In this document: in pieces, positions 9,115 through 17,998 of the stretch | Layout: every line of letters begins with the position of its first letter | How positions within the stretch are numbered: position 1 is the stretch's first letter | Assembly: GCA_029550685.1 (NCBI GenBank) | Contig: JAKPGY010000184.1 | Coordinates: 1 to 47,162, forward strand | Source: Bacillota bacterium | GTDB lineage: Bacteria; Bacillota; Syntrophomonadia; Syntrophomonadales; Syntrophomonadaceae | Direction of reading: 5' to 3' | Length of the DNA: 47,162 nucleotides | Notes under the pieces: generated by a model | Seen by the model: the letters and a program-made list of their open reading frames with translations, nothing else | What the model was told of the DNA's origin: nothing | The model's database searches: none | Translations under genes and position numbers: made by a program

Positions 9115-10129
9115 TTACCGCCATTTGTATCGCCTGACAGATTCCAATGGCATTGTGCAGTTTTCCAGACTATCTGACCCAGATCCCGGCAGTGGTTATA
9201 CCCTGGATGATAACGCCCGCGCCTTAATTGTAGCTGCGCATATGGAAAATGGTCACCATCTTGCTTTCACCTACGCCTCCTGGCTCAGCCAAGCCCAGCG
9301 CTATGACGGCACCTGGAGCAACCTGCAAGCCCTGGACCATGATATCCGGGCGCTGGACTCTGAGGATAGCGTAGGGCGGGCGCTTCTGGCATGTGCTATA
9401 GGCATGTCCAGTCCCTGGCCTGATGTGCAGAGCTTGTGTCGCTCCATGTTTAACCGGCACTTGCCGCGCACTATGCGCTTTCGATCTCCCCGGGCTGTTG
9501 CCTATACTTTAACTGCACTATGCAAGGTGAAAAAGCCCCTATCCCGGGATCATCTCCACCAAATTAAGCATTTGAGCTCCTTTTTGTTGAACTTGTACAA
9601 GCAAAATCGTAAAAAAGGCTGGCACTGGTTTGAAAACATTATTACTTACAGTAACGGCATATTGCCTCAGTCGCTGTTATGTGTGTATGCCAGAACTGGT
9701 GACAAAAGTGCCTTGACGACCGCCCACGATACTCTGAACTTCTTGTGTGATATCCTGTTTAAGTCCGGTTACTTAAGTATTATTGGCAATCAGGGTTGGT
9801 ATGTACGGGGTAAAAAAGTGGCCCGTTTTGATCAGCAGCCTGTAGACGCTGCCTCCATCGCTTTTGCCTGCTTGGAAGGCTATCAGATCATAGGGGAGCA
9901 GCATTATTTGGATTTGGCACGCAGAGCCCACCGCTGGTACCATGGGGACAATGTTCATGGATTATCATTGTATGACAGGAACACCGGGGGGTGCTTTGAT
10001 GCTTTAACTCCAGAAGGAGTAAATCTTAATCAGGGTGCAGAATCCCTTCTTTGTTATTTATTATGTGAACAGCATGTGGCTAGATACATCCACAAAAATC
10101 AGCCTGCGGCAATGGAACAATCTTCCTAA
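9107..10129 (+). CDS. Toroid-like (six-hairpin) protein coupled to GT4
   Basis: A 340-aa soluble protein without signal peptide. It shows alternating helical pairs and the aromatic/acidic pattern of alpha/alpha-toroid glycosidase-like proteins: GYTLDDNARAL near residue 30, DSEDSVGRALLA near 85, GWHWFENIITYSNG near 170, PVDAASIAFACLEGY near 245 and TGGCFDAL near 300. Proteins of this type accompany GT4 enzymes and GH130 phosphorylases in other genomes, but I do not know a demonstrated activity. The ATG lies inside the last codons of the GT4 gene (8-bp overlap), so it depends on that gene's ribosomes. It might be a hydrolase, an epimerase-like enzyme or a non-catalytic partner. A family-A repeat follows 57 bases after the stop. 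Confidence 0.7.
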   Translation: MLDYRHLYRLTDSNGIVQFSRLSDPDPGSGYTLDDNARALIVAAHMENGHHLAFTYASWLSQAQRYDGTWSNLQALDHDIRALDSEDSVGRALLACAIGMSSPWPDVQSLCRSMFNRHLPRTMRFRSPRAVAYTLTALCKVKKPLSRDHLHQIKHLSSFLLNLYKQNRKKGWHWFENIITYSNGILPQSLLCVYARTGDKSALTTAHDTLNFLCDILFKSGYLSIIGNQGWYVRGKKVARFDQQPVDAASIAFACLEGYQIIGEQHYLDLARRAHRWYHGDNVHGLSLYDRNTGGCFDALTPEGVNLNQGAESLLCYLLCEQHVARYIHKNQPAAMEQSS

Positions 10130-10185
10130 AAAGATTAGCCACCGGTGCTTTAATAGTCTTTACCGTTAAAATGACTTCCTAATGT

Positions 10186-10372
10186 GTCATTGCGAGCCCC
10201 CGCAGGGGGCGTGGCAATCTCTATGTTGGTTTATGGTTCGAGTTAACAGATCGCCACGTCGCTGCGCTCCTCGCAACATTAGTCGTGAGCGATAGCGAAC
10301 ATCGGGAGTGCCGGAACGGCCGATGACAGGTTCATGTTTTCATTCATCGTAGCCTGTCTTCAGGTGATAATT
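10186..10372. repeat. Dispersed palindromic repeat (family A), copy 2
   Basis: Three modules. 10186-10222: GTCATTGCGA, then GCCCCC-gca-GGGGGC, then GTGGCAATCTC. 10248-10327: AGATCGCCACGTCGCTGCG to CCGGAACGGCCGATGAC, which also occurs at 4040-4139 on the other strand. 10340-10372: the CATTCATCGT to CAGGTGATAAT module, shared with 35401-35432 and with 46917-46950 on the other strand. The last module lies inside the 3' end of the histidine kinase gene. Confidence 0.85.
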
Positions 10373-11869
10373 TCTATTCACCTTGAAATCAATACAGAAA
10401 GTGGTCCCCTGTGGGCCGGTCTGTATATCTACCGTGGCCTTGTGACGGGCAATTATTCTGAAACACACTGCCAACCCCAAGCCGGTTCCCTTATCCTTGG
10501 TGGTAAAGAAGGGAGTACCGATTTTATCCAGTATAGACGGATCAATTCCGGAACCTTCATCTTGTATTGACAGCCGGACCTTGTCATTCAGTTGTTCGGT
10601 AGTTATAGTAACCTTTCCCCCAGCTGGCATTGCCTCCAGCCCATTACAGACCAGATTTAATATTAACTGGCGGATCTCTTTTTCATCCAGTAATAAATCT
10701 TCGATGATTCCTGGAATAAAGCAAACCTGTTTGTCATCAATAACAGCATTAGATTGCAGGAGAGGATACATGCTGTTCAGTACATGGTTTAGGTTTATTC
10801 GCTGGTAATTGACCACCTTATTTCTGGCCAAAGACAAAAATTCGTTGATAATTCCATTAGCCCGCTCCAATTCTTCCAGCATAAGTTGAAAATAGTTATG
10901 ATACTTGCTCAATTCTTCATTCTGGCTGAGCATCTGCAAAAAACCCTGTACCGTAGTCATAGGATTACGTATTTCATGTCCAATGCCGGCAGCTATCTCT
11001 CCCACCATATGTAATTGTGCCAGGCGCGCCATTTCCTGCTGTATTTTAAATTGCTCGGTAATATCTTCACACACGACCAATCCACCAATGATTATACCAT
11101 TTTTAATGATGGGGAAACTGAGCAGCCTAACTGGCAGCCATGAGCCATCTTTGCGTTTCATGATGGTTTCATATTGGCCGGAATTACCTTTAATAAGACA
11201 GTTTAAGGCCTCGGTGAATACTCCAGACTGGTGCTTTTCCGGAAAGAGTTCCCATATACATTTACCCATTGTTATATCGGGATCATATCCCAGGTAATCG
11301 CTACAGCGCTTATTCATAAACGTAATGCGGAGTTTGCTGTCATAGGTAAATAATAGCTGACTCATGGTATCAATCAGGGTGTTCAGATATTCGGCTCTTT
11401 CCTCTATTTCCTGGGCAATTCTCCTGCGTTCTAAAACATAGCAGGCCAAAATCACTTCCCGGCTGCCGTTTACAGCTTTGGTTAAGGAATGGCCGATGAC
11501 TTTCATCCTAATATAAAAGTTCTGCTGGTGCCGGATTCTGCATTCCAACTGTCCAAAACCATCAGCCGACAGCAGTGAGTCCATCAAGCTTAGTACCATT
11601 TTGCAATCATCTGGATGTACTAAGTATATCCCAATACCAGCATGCGTCCTAATCTGTTCTGCAGAATACCCTAGAAGACTCTTCACAGATGGACTTAGAT
11701 AGGTAATTTTGCGTTGCTCATTTACAATACAAATAAAGTCCAGCTTGTGCCTAAATATTCTATCCAAGAAGATTTCACTGGTTCGCAGATTGCCGGCACC
11801 TATGTGTTGCTGAACTAGGTGGGGCAATGCCTGACCTTTGAAATTGGATACTGCTTTTAACATCTTCAT
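10340..11869 (-). CDS. PAS sensor histidine kinase (sporulation-kinase type)
   Basis: A soluble kinase without membrane segments, 509 aa: two PAS domains (about 35-150 and 160-275), then HisKA with the phosphoacceptor His298 in GIGHEIRNPMTT, then an HATPase domain with the N box NLVCNGLEAMPAGG, the G1 box DEGSGID and KGTGLGLAV. The H-box HEIRNPMTTVQGFLQ is of the Spo0-phosphorelay kinase type (family knowledge). No response regulator is nearby, so it is an orphan and may feed Spo0F/Spo0A (inference). The frame opens at a GTG (11875), but GGAGGT lies three bases before it and nine before the ATG at 11869, which is used. The last ten codons are made of a dispersed repeat. Confidence 0.9.
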   Translation of the reverse strand: MKMLKAVSNFKGQALPHLVQQHIGAGNLRTSEIFLDRIFRHKLDFICIVNEQRKITYLSPSVKSLLGYSAEQIRTHAGIGIYLVHPDDCKMVLSLMDSLLSADGFGQLECRIRHQQNFYIRMKVIGHSLTKAVNGSREVILACYVLERRRIAQEIEERAEYLNTLIDTMSQLLFTYDSKLRITFMNKRCSDYLGYDPDITMGKCIWELFPEKHQSGVFTEALNCLIKGNSGQYETIMKRKDGSWLPVRLLSFPIIKNGIIIGGLVVCEDITEQFKIQQEMARLAQLHMVGEIAAGIGHEIRNPMTTVQGFLQMLSQNEELSKYHNYFQLMLEELERANGIINEFLSLARNKVVNYQRINLNHVLNSMYPLLQSNAVIDDKQVCFIPGIIEDLLLDEKEIRQLILNLVCNGLEAMPAGGKVTITTEQLNDKVRLSIQDEGSGIDPSILDKIGTPFFTTKDKGTGLGLAVCFRIIARHKATVDIQTGPQGTTFCIDFKVNRNYHLKTGYDE

Positions 11870-12108
11870 TAACACTGAACCTCCACCTCTATAATTTCTT
11901 CCTCTGCTGTTAATTTCCTTTATATTATCTTATTTTTTCCAAATAGAGGAAATGTCATTCCTCCAGGTGTGCTTTTGCCATTGACAAATATGGTATTGCT
12001 ATAATCAATGACACCAATAGAGGTGAAGATTCTATAAGATATGTGCTCATCTGACCATGACCCTTGCCCGTACTAAAATATTGGTGGGCCGCGTTCACTG
12101 TACGAAGA

Positions 12109-15100
12109 TTAACTAGGGGATGTTATTCTGAATGACTCAGGTACAAGGTCAGCCAGGGTTGCCCGGGCTACACCTATGCTGGTATCAGCCGCTCCATAGT
12201 AGACCAGGATTTCATCATCATCTTCCAGGGTTTCTTTATCAGTTCCTGGTACGGCTCCGCATGTAAATACCACATTGGGTACCCAGGCTCCGCTTAGGCC
12301 TATTTCGTAATCCTCTTCTGGCTCCAGTATGGGATTGGGAGACCGGTAAATAACCTTGCGAGGGTTTTCTAGATCCACCAGCAAGACTCCCAAGCGATAG
12401 ACATAATTAAAATCAACACCATGATAGATCAACAGCCATCCATATCGAGTCTTTAACGGCTGGGCCCCGGCTCCGATTTTCATAGAATCCCACATACGTC
12501 CTGGTCTAGGCCCGGCAATAATGGCATGTTTTTCCCAAATGGGAAATTTCAATTCATTACTATAAGTTACCCATATACTGGGTTCAATACGGTGATAGAT
12601 TATATACTTACCGTTTATTTTTTCAGGAAAGATAATGGCATCTTTATCCCAAATATTTTGGAAAGCCAGCCCTTCCCGCTTCCAGTTGGTGTAGTTCCCG
12701 GCCTTGAAGTCTTCTAGAGAAATGGAAGCTGCCGCTATCTGGGCAATATTACCGTCATAAGCGGTATAGAGCATAAAAATCCTATCTTCGATAACAATCA
12801 AGCGGGGGTCCTCACAGCCCATCTTTTCCTCAGGTATTTGCGGCGAAAATATTGGATCAGGCAAGCGCTCCAACACCTTAAACCCATCGGTTATTGCCAA
12901 TCCAATGTGGGATATATTATCATCCCCCACTGCCCGGTAGAACAGGTAGACCCTGTCCCCAATGCGCAGGGCTCCGGGATTTAGCACATATTTGGACTCC
13001 CATTTGCTTCCTTCCAATGGCTCCAACAGCGGATTACCTTCATAACGCTGCAAAGGACGACTGGGCTCGGTGGTAGTTTCCTGAATCACCACGGTTACAT
13101 CTTTTGGCCGGGTAGGCATCAGGGTATCCAGGAGACTGACATGGCTCTTGCCGGCTTGAATCATACGGAAAACAATCTTTATCATTTCCTGGGGGTCATA
13201 GCCTAATTCCTGATAGAGAGCTTCCAGGAGGTCGTGGTTAAACCAGCGGCTTTCAACACTAGTGGTAACCGGGGTAGGTATCTTTTGCCCGCCTTTGAAG
13301 CTATAACTAGCCCAGCTCCAAGCCGTACAGGTCATAAACGTTTCGTTTTCCAGCACTTGACTCAAACCATAACCCTGGGCCATAAGATGCAGCAGACGGG
13401 CGATCTCAGCGCGTCCCTCCTTTTCCAGCCTCTGAGCCAAGAATTTGACTTTCTGTACCAAACTGCGATGATGGTAATTTTCAAAGATATTATGGGCCGA
13501 GAATTCGTCACCCCGGCGAATCCCCAGCAAAGAGTTGCGCACCTTAAGACTGATGTTTTTCCTTTCCGAAACATTGATCTGAAAGATCTTCGAATACTGT
13601 TCCGCCACTGCCAACCTGCGTACTATACTGGTAAAGTAACGAGTTTTAGGATATTTACCGCCTTGGTCTGCCCCCAAGGGCTTAACGATAATCCGGCCGG
13701 TAACCCGGTTCAGGTCAGAAATCTTAGCCTGGTTGAGCCGACCCGAGTGCAGTTCCGGGCTAAGCAGGACAGGTTTCAGATCTACCCATTCAAAGCTTTC
13801 CGGTTTCAGATTATCTACCAGCCACAGCAAATCCCGGTCGGTATAACTCCAGCTGGCCATCAGATTGGCATAAGTAACCACATCACGCGGGTCCATGTTT
13901 TCCAGCAGCTGTTCAGCTTTGTAGTACCCTAGAGGAATCATCAGGTTAACCGGTGGGAATCTCACTACCATTTCGCGAAGCAAGTCGGAACTAATGGTAA
14001 ACATACGGTGGTCCGGAAAAAGGGCTAATAATCCTTCCATAAAGGACCTTAAGCCGGCTTCCGTGTGAATATCTCCCGGAAGGAGTTGGTCCAGGCCAGC
14101 TTCCAGCTTCTGCATATAATCTTCCATAGCTTGTATAATGACCTGTTCTGGAGAATGCAGATCCACGCCCAGACCTTCACTGAGGAACTCATTGAAGCGG
14201 TTTTCATAGCGTTTGCGCAGTTCCCGGAAAATATTGTCGGTGGCTATAATACGCTGATCCTTGCCTATTATTCGCTTGGGCACCACAATAGGTTTGCCAG
14301 GTACGTATTCCGTGTAACTAAGGGGAATGATGGGGGGACGGCACTGCTCCTGGTATTGGCTCCATACCTGGTTTAAGCCAGGTTTGTGTTTCCAAAATAC
14401 TTCGGTTAGCTTTCGATGAATGGACTCCATTTTGTGAAGTATGAGTTCGTCCCGCTCTTGTTCCGCTTCCGCAGATAAATTCTTCTGAAAAGCCTGTATT
14501 TCGTTTATATAGCTCAGCACCCGTCCATTATACAGCCCGGTTAACAGGTCAAAAATAGCATCTCCATTGGCCTGATCACCGAAAACATATTGCACCATAA
14601 GTTCAAACAGTGCTGATACCCATAATTCATCATTCATATGGAAAGGCTGAGTTGAGGCTAAGCGAGACAATTCCCCGCCAGGGTTAATTACTGCCAGCAG
14701 TTCGCGGTTTTTTTCCAAGCTTTGCTGGAAATTACTCAGCAGGCTGGCCGGAGGATAAGTTATATAGTCAGGGCGTTTGACCTCCTGGCGGGAAAGAATG
14801 TCAGCCACTTTAATAAGCAGGCGATCCTTGAGCCAGACAGCACTATCCCTTTTGACGGCTTCAAATATGGTACGGGCATTTTCCCGGAAAATGCGGTTAC
14901 GCGTTTCCAGACTGTGCAGTTTTACTGCACCGCCTAAATTTACTTCACAAATGGTTTTATTCCAGCATAAGGCTCTAGTGAGAATCCAGAAATCAATACC
15001 ATACCCCTGGATGCTTTCTCCCCAGAAAGGGCCTTCATGAGCCAGTTCCTCCACAAAATCATGGCTGAAAGCATAGATTCCTCCCAAAGGGTCTCCCACC

Positions 15101-15639
15101 CGGGCCCCATAAAAGCTTTCCAGTATCGGTGAAGCCAGCATATGGGCGATACTGTCCATTACTTGATAGCGGCGCAGGCTCCCCAACACCAAATCATAAT
15201 CACCTTGAATAGGAGTTAACAGGCTGTCCAACCAAGCATCTTCCAACACCGGATCAGTTTGACTGGACATATGAGCTGAAAACACCATCAAATCCGCTTC
15301 GATGGCGTTGGCGATTTCTAAAAGTGCTCGAATACTCGTCCCCCGTCCGCTTATCTCGGGAGGCAGAACAAACTCGATATGGGGATGGTGTAACTGGAGA
15401 TTCTGTATAGATGCTAAAATGTGTCCTGCTCCTGCATCACCCACACAAACAATTAACTGCCTCTTGCCTATCCAGGATTTAAGGACTTCATCAATTGACT
15501 TTAACAGCTGGGGCAGGTGATCCTGTTCATCTACAAAAGGAATTCCCACCACCAGATCGAAGTTGGCATGATCACTTAAAAGGGGTTTGATTCCGTGCAT
15601 AACTTCATCAAATCGACTCTCACTATAGCCCTGGGTCAA
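12109..15639 (-). CDS. GT2-like / unknown / GH130 phosphorylase fusion
   Basis: A 1176-aa soluble fusion. Residues ~25-260 look like a GT-A glycosyltransferase related to mannosylglycerate or glucosylphosphoglycerate synthases (VVGIPFVDE, GRGTSIRALLEIA, DPLGGIYAFSHDF, YGIDFW), but the usual DXD is replaced by SAHM. Residues ~280-840 match no family I recognise. Residues ~850-1170 are a GH130 beta-mannoside phosphorylase domain: NPLLEP, LNPGALRIGDRVYLFYRA, and GCEDPR at 941-946, whose Asp944 is the expected general acid; WDKDAI, YHRIEPSIW and YHGVD are also present. The frame is open to an ATG at 15660, but AAGGAGGG lies inside that extension, six bases before TTG 15639, so TTG is the start. 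Context suggests a role in mannose polymer turnover. Confidence 0.85.
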   Translation of the reverse strand: MTQGYSESRFDEVMHGIKPLLSDHANFDLVVGIPFVDEQDHLPQLLKSIDEVLKSWIGKRQLIVCVGDAGAGHILASIQNLQLHHPHIEFVLPPEISGRGTSIRALLEIANAIEADLMVFSAHMSSQTDPVLEDAWLDSLLTPIQGDYDLVLGSLRRYQVMDSIAHMLASPILESFYGARVGDPLGGIYAFSHDFVEELAHEGPFWGESIQGYGIDFWILTRALCWNKTICEVNLGGAVKLHSLETRNRIFRENARTIFEAVKRDSAVWLKDRLLIKVADILSRQEVKRPDYITYPPASLLSNFQQSLEKNRELLAVINPGGELSRLASTQPFHMNDELWVSALFELMVQYVFGDQANGDAIFDLLTGLYNGRVLSYINEIQAFQKNLSAEAEQERDELILHKMESIHRKLTEVFWKHKPGLNQVWSQYQEQCRPPIIPLSYTEYVPGKPIVVPKRIIGKDQRIIATDNIFRELRKRYENRFNEFLSEGLGVDLHSPEQVIIQAMEDYMQKLEAGLDQLLPGDIHTEAGLRSFMEGLLALFPDHRMFTISSDLLREMVVRFPPVNLMIPLGYYKAEQLLENMDPRDVVTYANLMASWSYTDRDLLWLVDNLKPESFEWVDLKPVLLSPELHSGRLNQAKISDLNRVTGRIIVKPLGADQGGKYPKTRYFTSIVRRLAVAEQYSKIFQINVSERKNISLKVRNSLLGIRRGDEFSAHNIFENYHHRSLVQKVKFLAQRLEKEGRAEIARLLHLMAQGYGLSQVLENETFMTCTAWSWASYSFKGGQKIPTPVTTSVESRWFNHDLLEALYQELGYDPQEMIKIVFRMIQAGKSHVSLLDTLMPTRPKDVTVVIQETTTEPSRPLQRYEGNPLLEPLEGSKWESKYVLNPGALRIGDRVYLFYRAVGDDNISHIGLAITDGFKVLERLPDPIFSPQIPEEKMGCEDPRLIVIEDRIFMLYTAYDGNIAQIAAASISLEDFKAGNYTNWKREGLAFQNIWDKDAIIFPEKINGKYIIYHRIEPSIWVTYSNELKFPIWEKHAIIAGPRPGRMWDSMKIGAGAQPLKTRYGWLLIYHGVDFNYVYRLGVLLVDLENPRKVIYRSPNPILEPEEDYEIGLSGAWVPNVVFTCGAVPGTDKETLEDDDEILVYYGAADTSIGVARATLADLVPESFRITSPS

Positions 15640-15761
15640 CTGTAACCCTCCTTGTGCCATATATGTTGAGAAGTATCTCCTAAATAGTTATGCTCCATTT
15701 CCCCTCATTATATTTAGCAATAGCCAACAAAATATCTCCTCAATGCTGGTAAGAAAGGAAA

Positions 15762-15997
15762 AGCCCTCGCTGTATCATCGCGAGGAGCCCAGCAACGTGT
15801 TGATCTAAGCTATCTATGCTTCATCGCCCAAAAGACAGCTATCCTGTCATTGCTGTGAAAATAGCCCTCAATGGCCAAAAAGGCTGCTTGTCATCAGGAA
15901 TAATATTAGCCAGCTCGCTCCGGGACTCCTCGCCTGGCTAATACTTCGGCTTTACTGCGGTGTGTCATCGCGAGGCACGAAGTGCCGTGGCGATCTC
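15762..15997. repeat. Dispersed repeat mosaic, copy 3
   Basis: It fills most of the spacer between the GH130 fusion and pepF. It includes a CAAAAGACAGCTATCCTGTC block (also near 35053), the 23-bp element CTCGCTCCGGGACTCCTCGC at 15914-15936 (shared with 35167-35189 and, inverted, with 47140-47162), and a family-A hairpin at 15964-15997 with arms ATCGC/GCGAT and inner stem GGCAC-gaa-GTGCC. The hairpin ends only about five bases from the pepF stop codon. Confidence 0.8.
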
Positions 15998-16002
15998 AAA
16001 GT

Positions 16003-17805
16003 TTATACTGCGCTATAAGCCAACTTCTCAAACTCATCCAAGAGCTTGCTGAAGTAGCTGAGGGCTTTTTCCACCGGTTCGGGAGTAGTCAGGTCTACAC
16101 CGGCTTTTTGCAGCAGATTAATAGGATAATCAGAACTCCCTGATTTGAGAAAATTTAAATACCTGTCTACGGCTGGCTGACCTTCTTCCAGAATACTCTG
16201 CTTGATAGCAGTAGCTGCCGAGAAACCGGTAGCGTATTTATAGACATAAAAAGCCGAATAGAAATGGGGAATACGCGCCCATTCCACGCAGATATTATCG
16301 TCCATTTCCACTTCCGGCCCGTAATACTTTTTATTTAATTCCAAATACATTTCACCTAAAGTCTCCGGGGTCAGGGCATCGCCGGCTTCCACCCGCTCGT
16401 GAGTGATTTTTTCAAATTCGGCAAACATAGTCTGCCGGTAAACGGTTCCCCTGAATTGTTCCAGGTAGTGATTGAGCAGGTACATCTTTTCCTGGGGATT
16501 ATCAGTGTTTTTCAACAGGTGATCAATTAAAAGTGATTCGTTCACGGTTGAGGCAACTTCCGCCACGAATATACTGTACTGGCTATATACATAGGGTTGG
16601 GTTTGATTGGAATAGTAACTGTGCAGGGAATGCCCCATCTCATGGGCCAGAGTAAACAGATCATCCAGTTTATCGTCATAATTCATTAAAACATAAGGAT
16701 GGGTGTCATAAGTTCCCCAGGAATAAGCCCCACTGGTTTTACCCTTGTTCTCATATACGTCAATCCAACGTCCCTGATAGCCCTGCCGCAGAACCGACAG
16801 GTATTCCTCTCCCAAGGGCTTCAGTCCCTGCAAGGTTTTCTCTTTAGCTTCTTCATAGGTAACCTTCATATCAAAGTCAGCGACCAAAGGTACATAAATG
16901 TCATACATGTACAGGGGGTCTACCTGTAACAGCTTTTTCCGTATTTTCATATAATGGTACATACTGTCCAGATGGTTGTTTACACTGGTGATCAGCTGGT
17001 TATATACCTCCACAGGAACATTATCCTGATCCAGGGCCGCATGAAGTGCAGAAGGATAATTGCGGGCCCGGGCGTAAAAAATATCCCTTTTGATGCTGGA
17101 GCTGAGAGTAGCAGCCAGAGTATTAATTAAACTCTTATAGGAGCTGTATAATCCTTCATAGGCATCTTTGCGAACCCGCCGGTCCCGGCTTTCCATGAAA
17201 CGCCCATAGCGTCCCTTGGTTAATTCCACTTCCTGGCCATTTTCATCGCGTATGTGAGGAAACTTGATATCTGCGTTGTTCAGCATGGTAAAGATATTGT
17301 TGGAGGCGGAAGACAAGTCAGCTGACATGGCCAGTAAGCGTTCTTCCTTTTCCCCTAATATGTGTTCTTTTTGCCGGAACAGTTCATCAAAATAATGGGC
17401 ATAAACAGCCAGTTCCGGCTCAGCTTTCTCATATTCCTTAACCTGCTCACGGCTCATAGCCAGCAACTCAGGTACCACAAAAGCTACGGCACTGCTGCTC
17501 TGTACACTCAATCCTTCCGCCCGGTCAAACAGGGTTTGATACTCAGCATTGGAATTGTCTTCATCCCTACGCATGCGGGAATAAACATAAAGATTATCCC
17601 CTTTGCGCTGCATTTCATTTAATATCTCCAACACCTGCTTCAAGGTCTCTGCTGATTCCCCTACTCTGCCTTGATAGGGACCAATCTGTTCGATTAATTC
17701 CTTGACACGATTAAAATCCTTTTCCCATTCATCCTGGTTTTTATAGATGTCTCCCAGCTGCCAACGGTATTCCTCGGCTATATCCTCGCGTTTCCTGGCT
17801 TCCAC
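16003..17805 (-). CDS. pepF: Oligoendopeptidase F (M3 family)
   Basis: A cytoplasmic zinc metallopeptidase that cuts short peptides. It is 600 aa, normal for PepF. The N-terminal helical domain (1-200) is followed by the peptidase domain with the zinc motif HEMGH at about residues 388-392 and the third ligand Glu in VAEVASTVNE near 418. The YNLLQKAGVD-like INLLQKAGVDLTTPEPVEKAL C-terminus is typical. The frame opens with an ATG at 17811 that overlaps the AAGGAGGA ribosome site. The GTG two codons later, with six-base spacing, is the likely start. The gene stands alone, and its stop codon is nearly in contact with a dispersed repeat. Confidence 0.95.
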   Translation of the reverse strand: MEARKREDIAEEYRWQLGDIYKNQDEWEKDFNRVKELIEQIGPYQGRVGESAETLKQVLEILNEMQRKGDNLYVYSRMRRDEDNSNAEYQTLFDRAEGLSVQSSSAVAFVVPELLAMSREQVKEYEKAEPELAVYAHYFDELFRQKEHILGEKEERLLAMSADLSSASNNIFTMLNNADIKFPHIRDENGQEVELTKGRYGRFMESRDRRVRKDAYEGLYSSYKSLINTLAATLSSSIKRDIFYARARNYPSALHAALDQDNVPVEVYNQLITSVNNHLDSMYHYMKIRKKLLQVDPLYMYDIYVPLVADFDMKVTYEEAKEKTLQGLKPLGEEYLSVLRQGYQGRWIDVYENKGKTSGAYSWGTYDTHPYVLMNYDDKLDDLFTLAHEMGHSLHSYYSNQTQPYVYSQYSIFVAEVASTVNESLLIDHLLKNTDNPQEKMYLLNHYLEQFRGTVYRQTMFAEFEKITHERVEAGDALTPETLGEMYLELNKKYYGPEVEMDDNICVEWARIPHFYSAFYVYKYATGFSAATAIKQSILEEGQPAVDRYLNFLKSGSSDYPINLLQKAGVDLTTPEPVEKALSYFSKLLDEFEKLAYSAV

Positions 17806-17998
17806 AGTCATCCTCCTTATTGTCTGCCAATCTTTTCTATCTCCTTACCTTCTATGCTAGTATAGCCCATTCCTCTGTAATATAAGCAAGGCTCATGGGT
17901 GTCCAGTCATTTTATATCAGCTTGGTAAAAAATTATCAACATAAAAGAACTCACAATACAAAAACTACAAATATCCAACCGGGAAAGGAGGGCTTTCC

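Noticed and set aside
11981-12005. Plus-strand promoter (TTGACA and TGCTATAAT)
   Set aside because: The boxes are only 13 bases apart and no plus-strand gene follows; the extended -10 alone is not enough evidence.
13234-13932. 232-codon plus-strand ORF opposite the GH130 fusion gene
   Set aside because: It lies wholly antisense to a well-supported protein, has no ribosome site and shows no recognisable domain.
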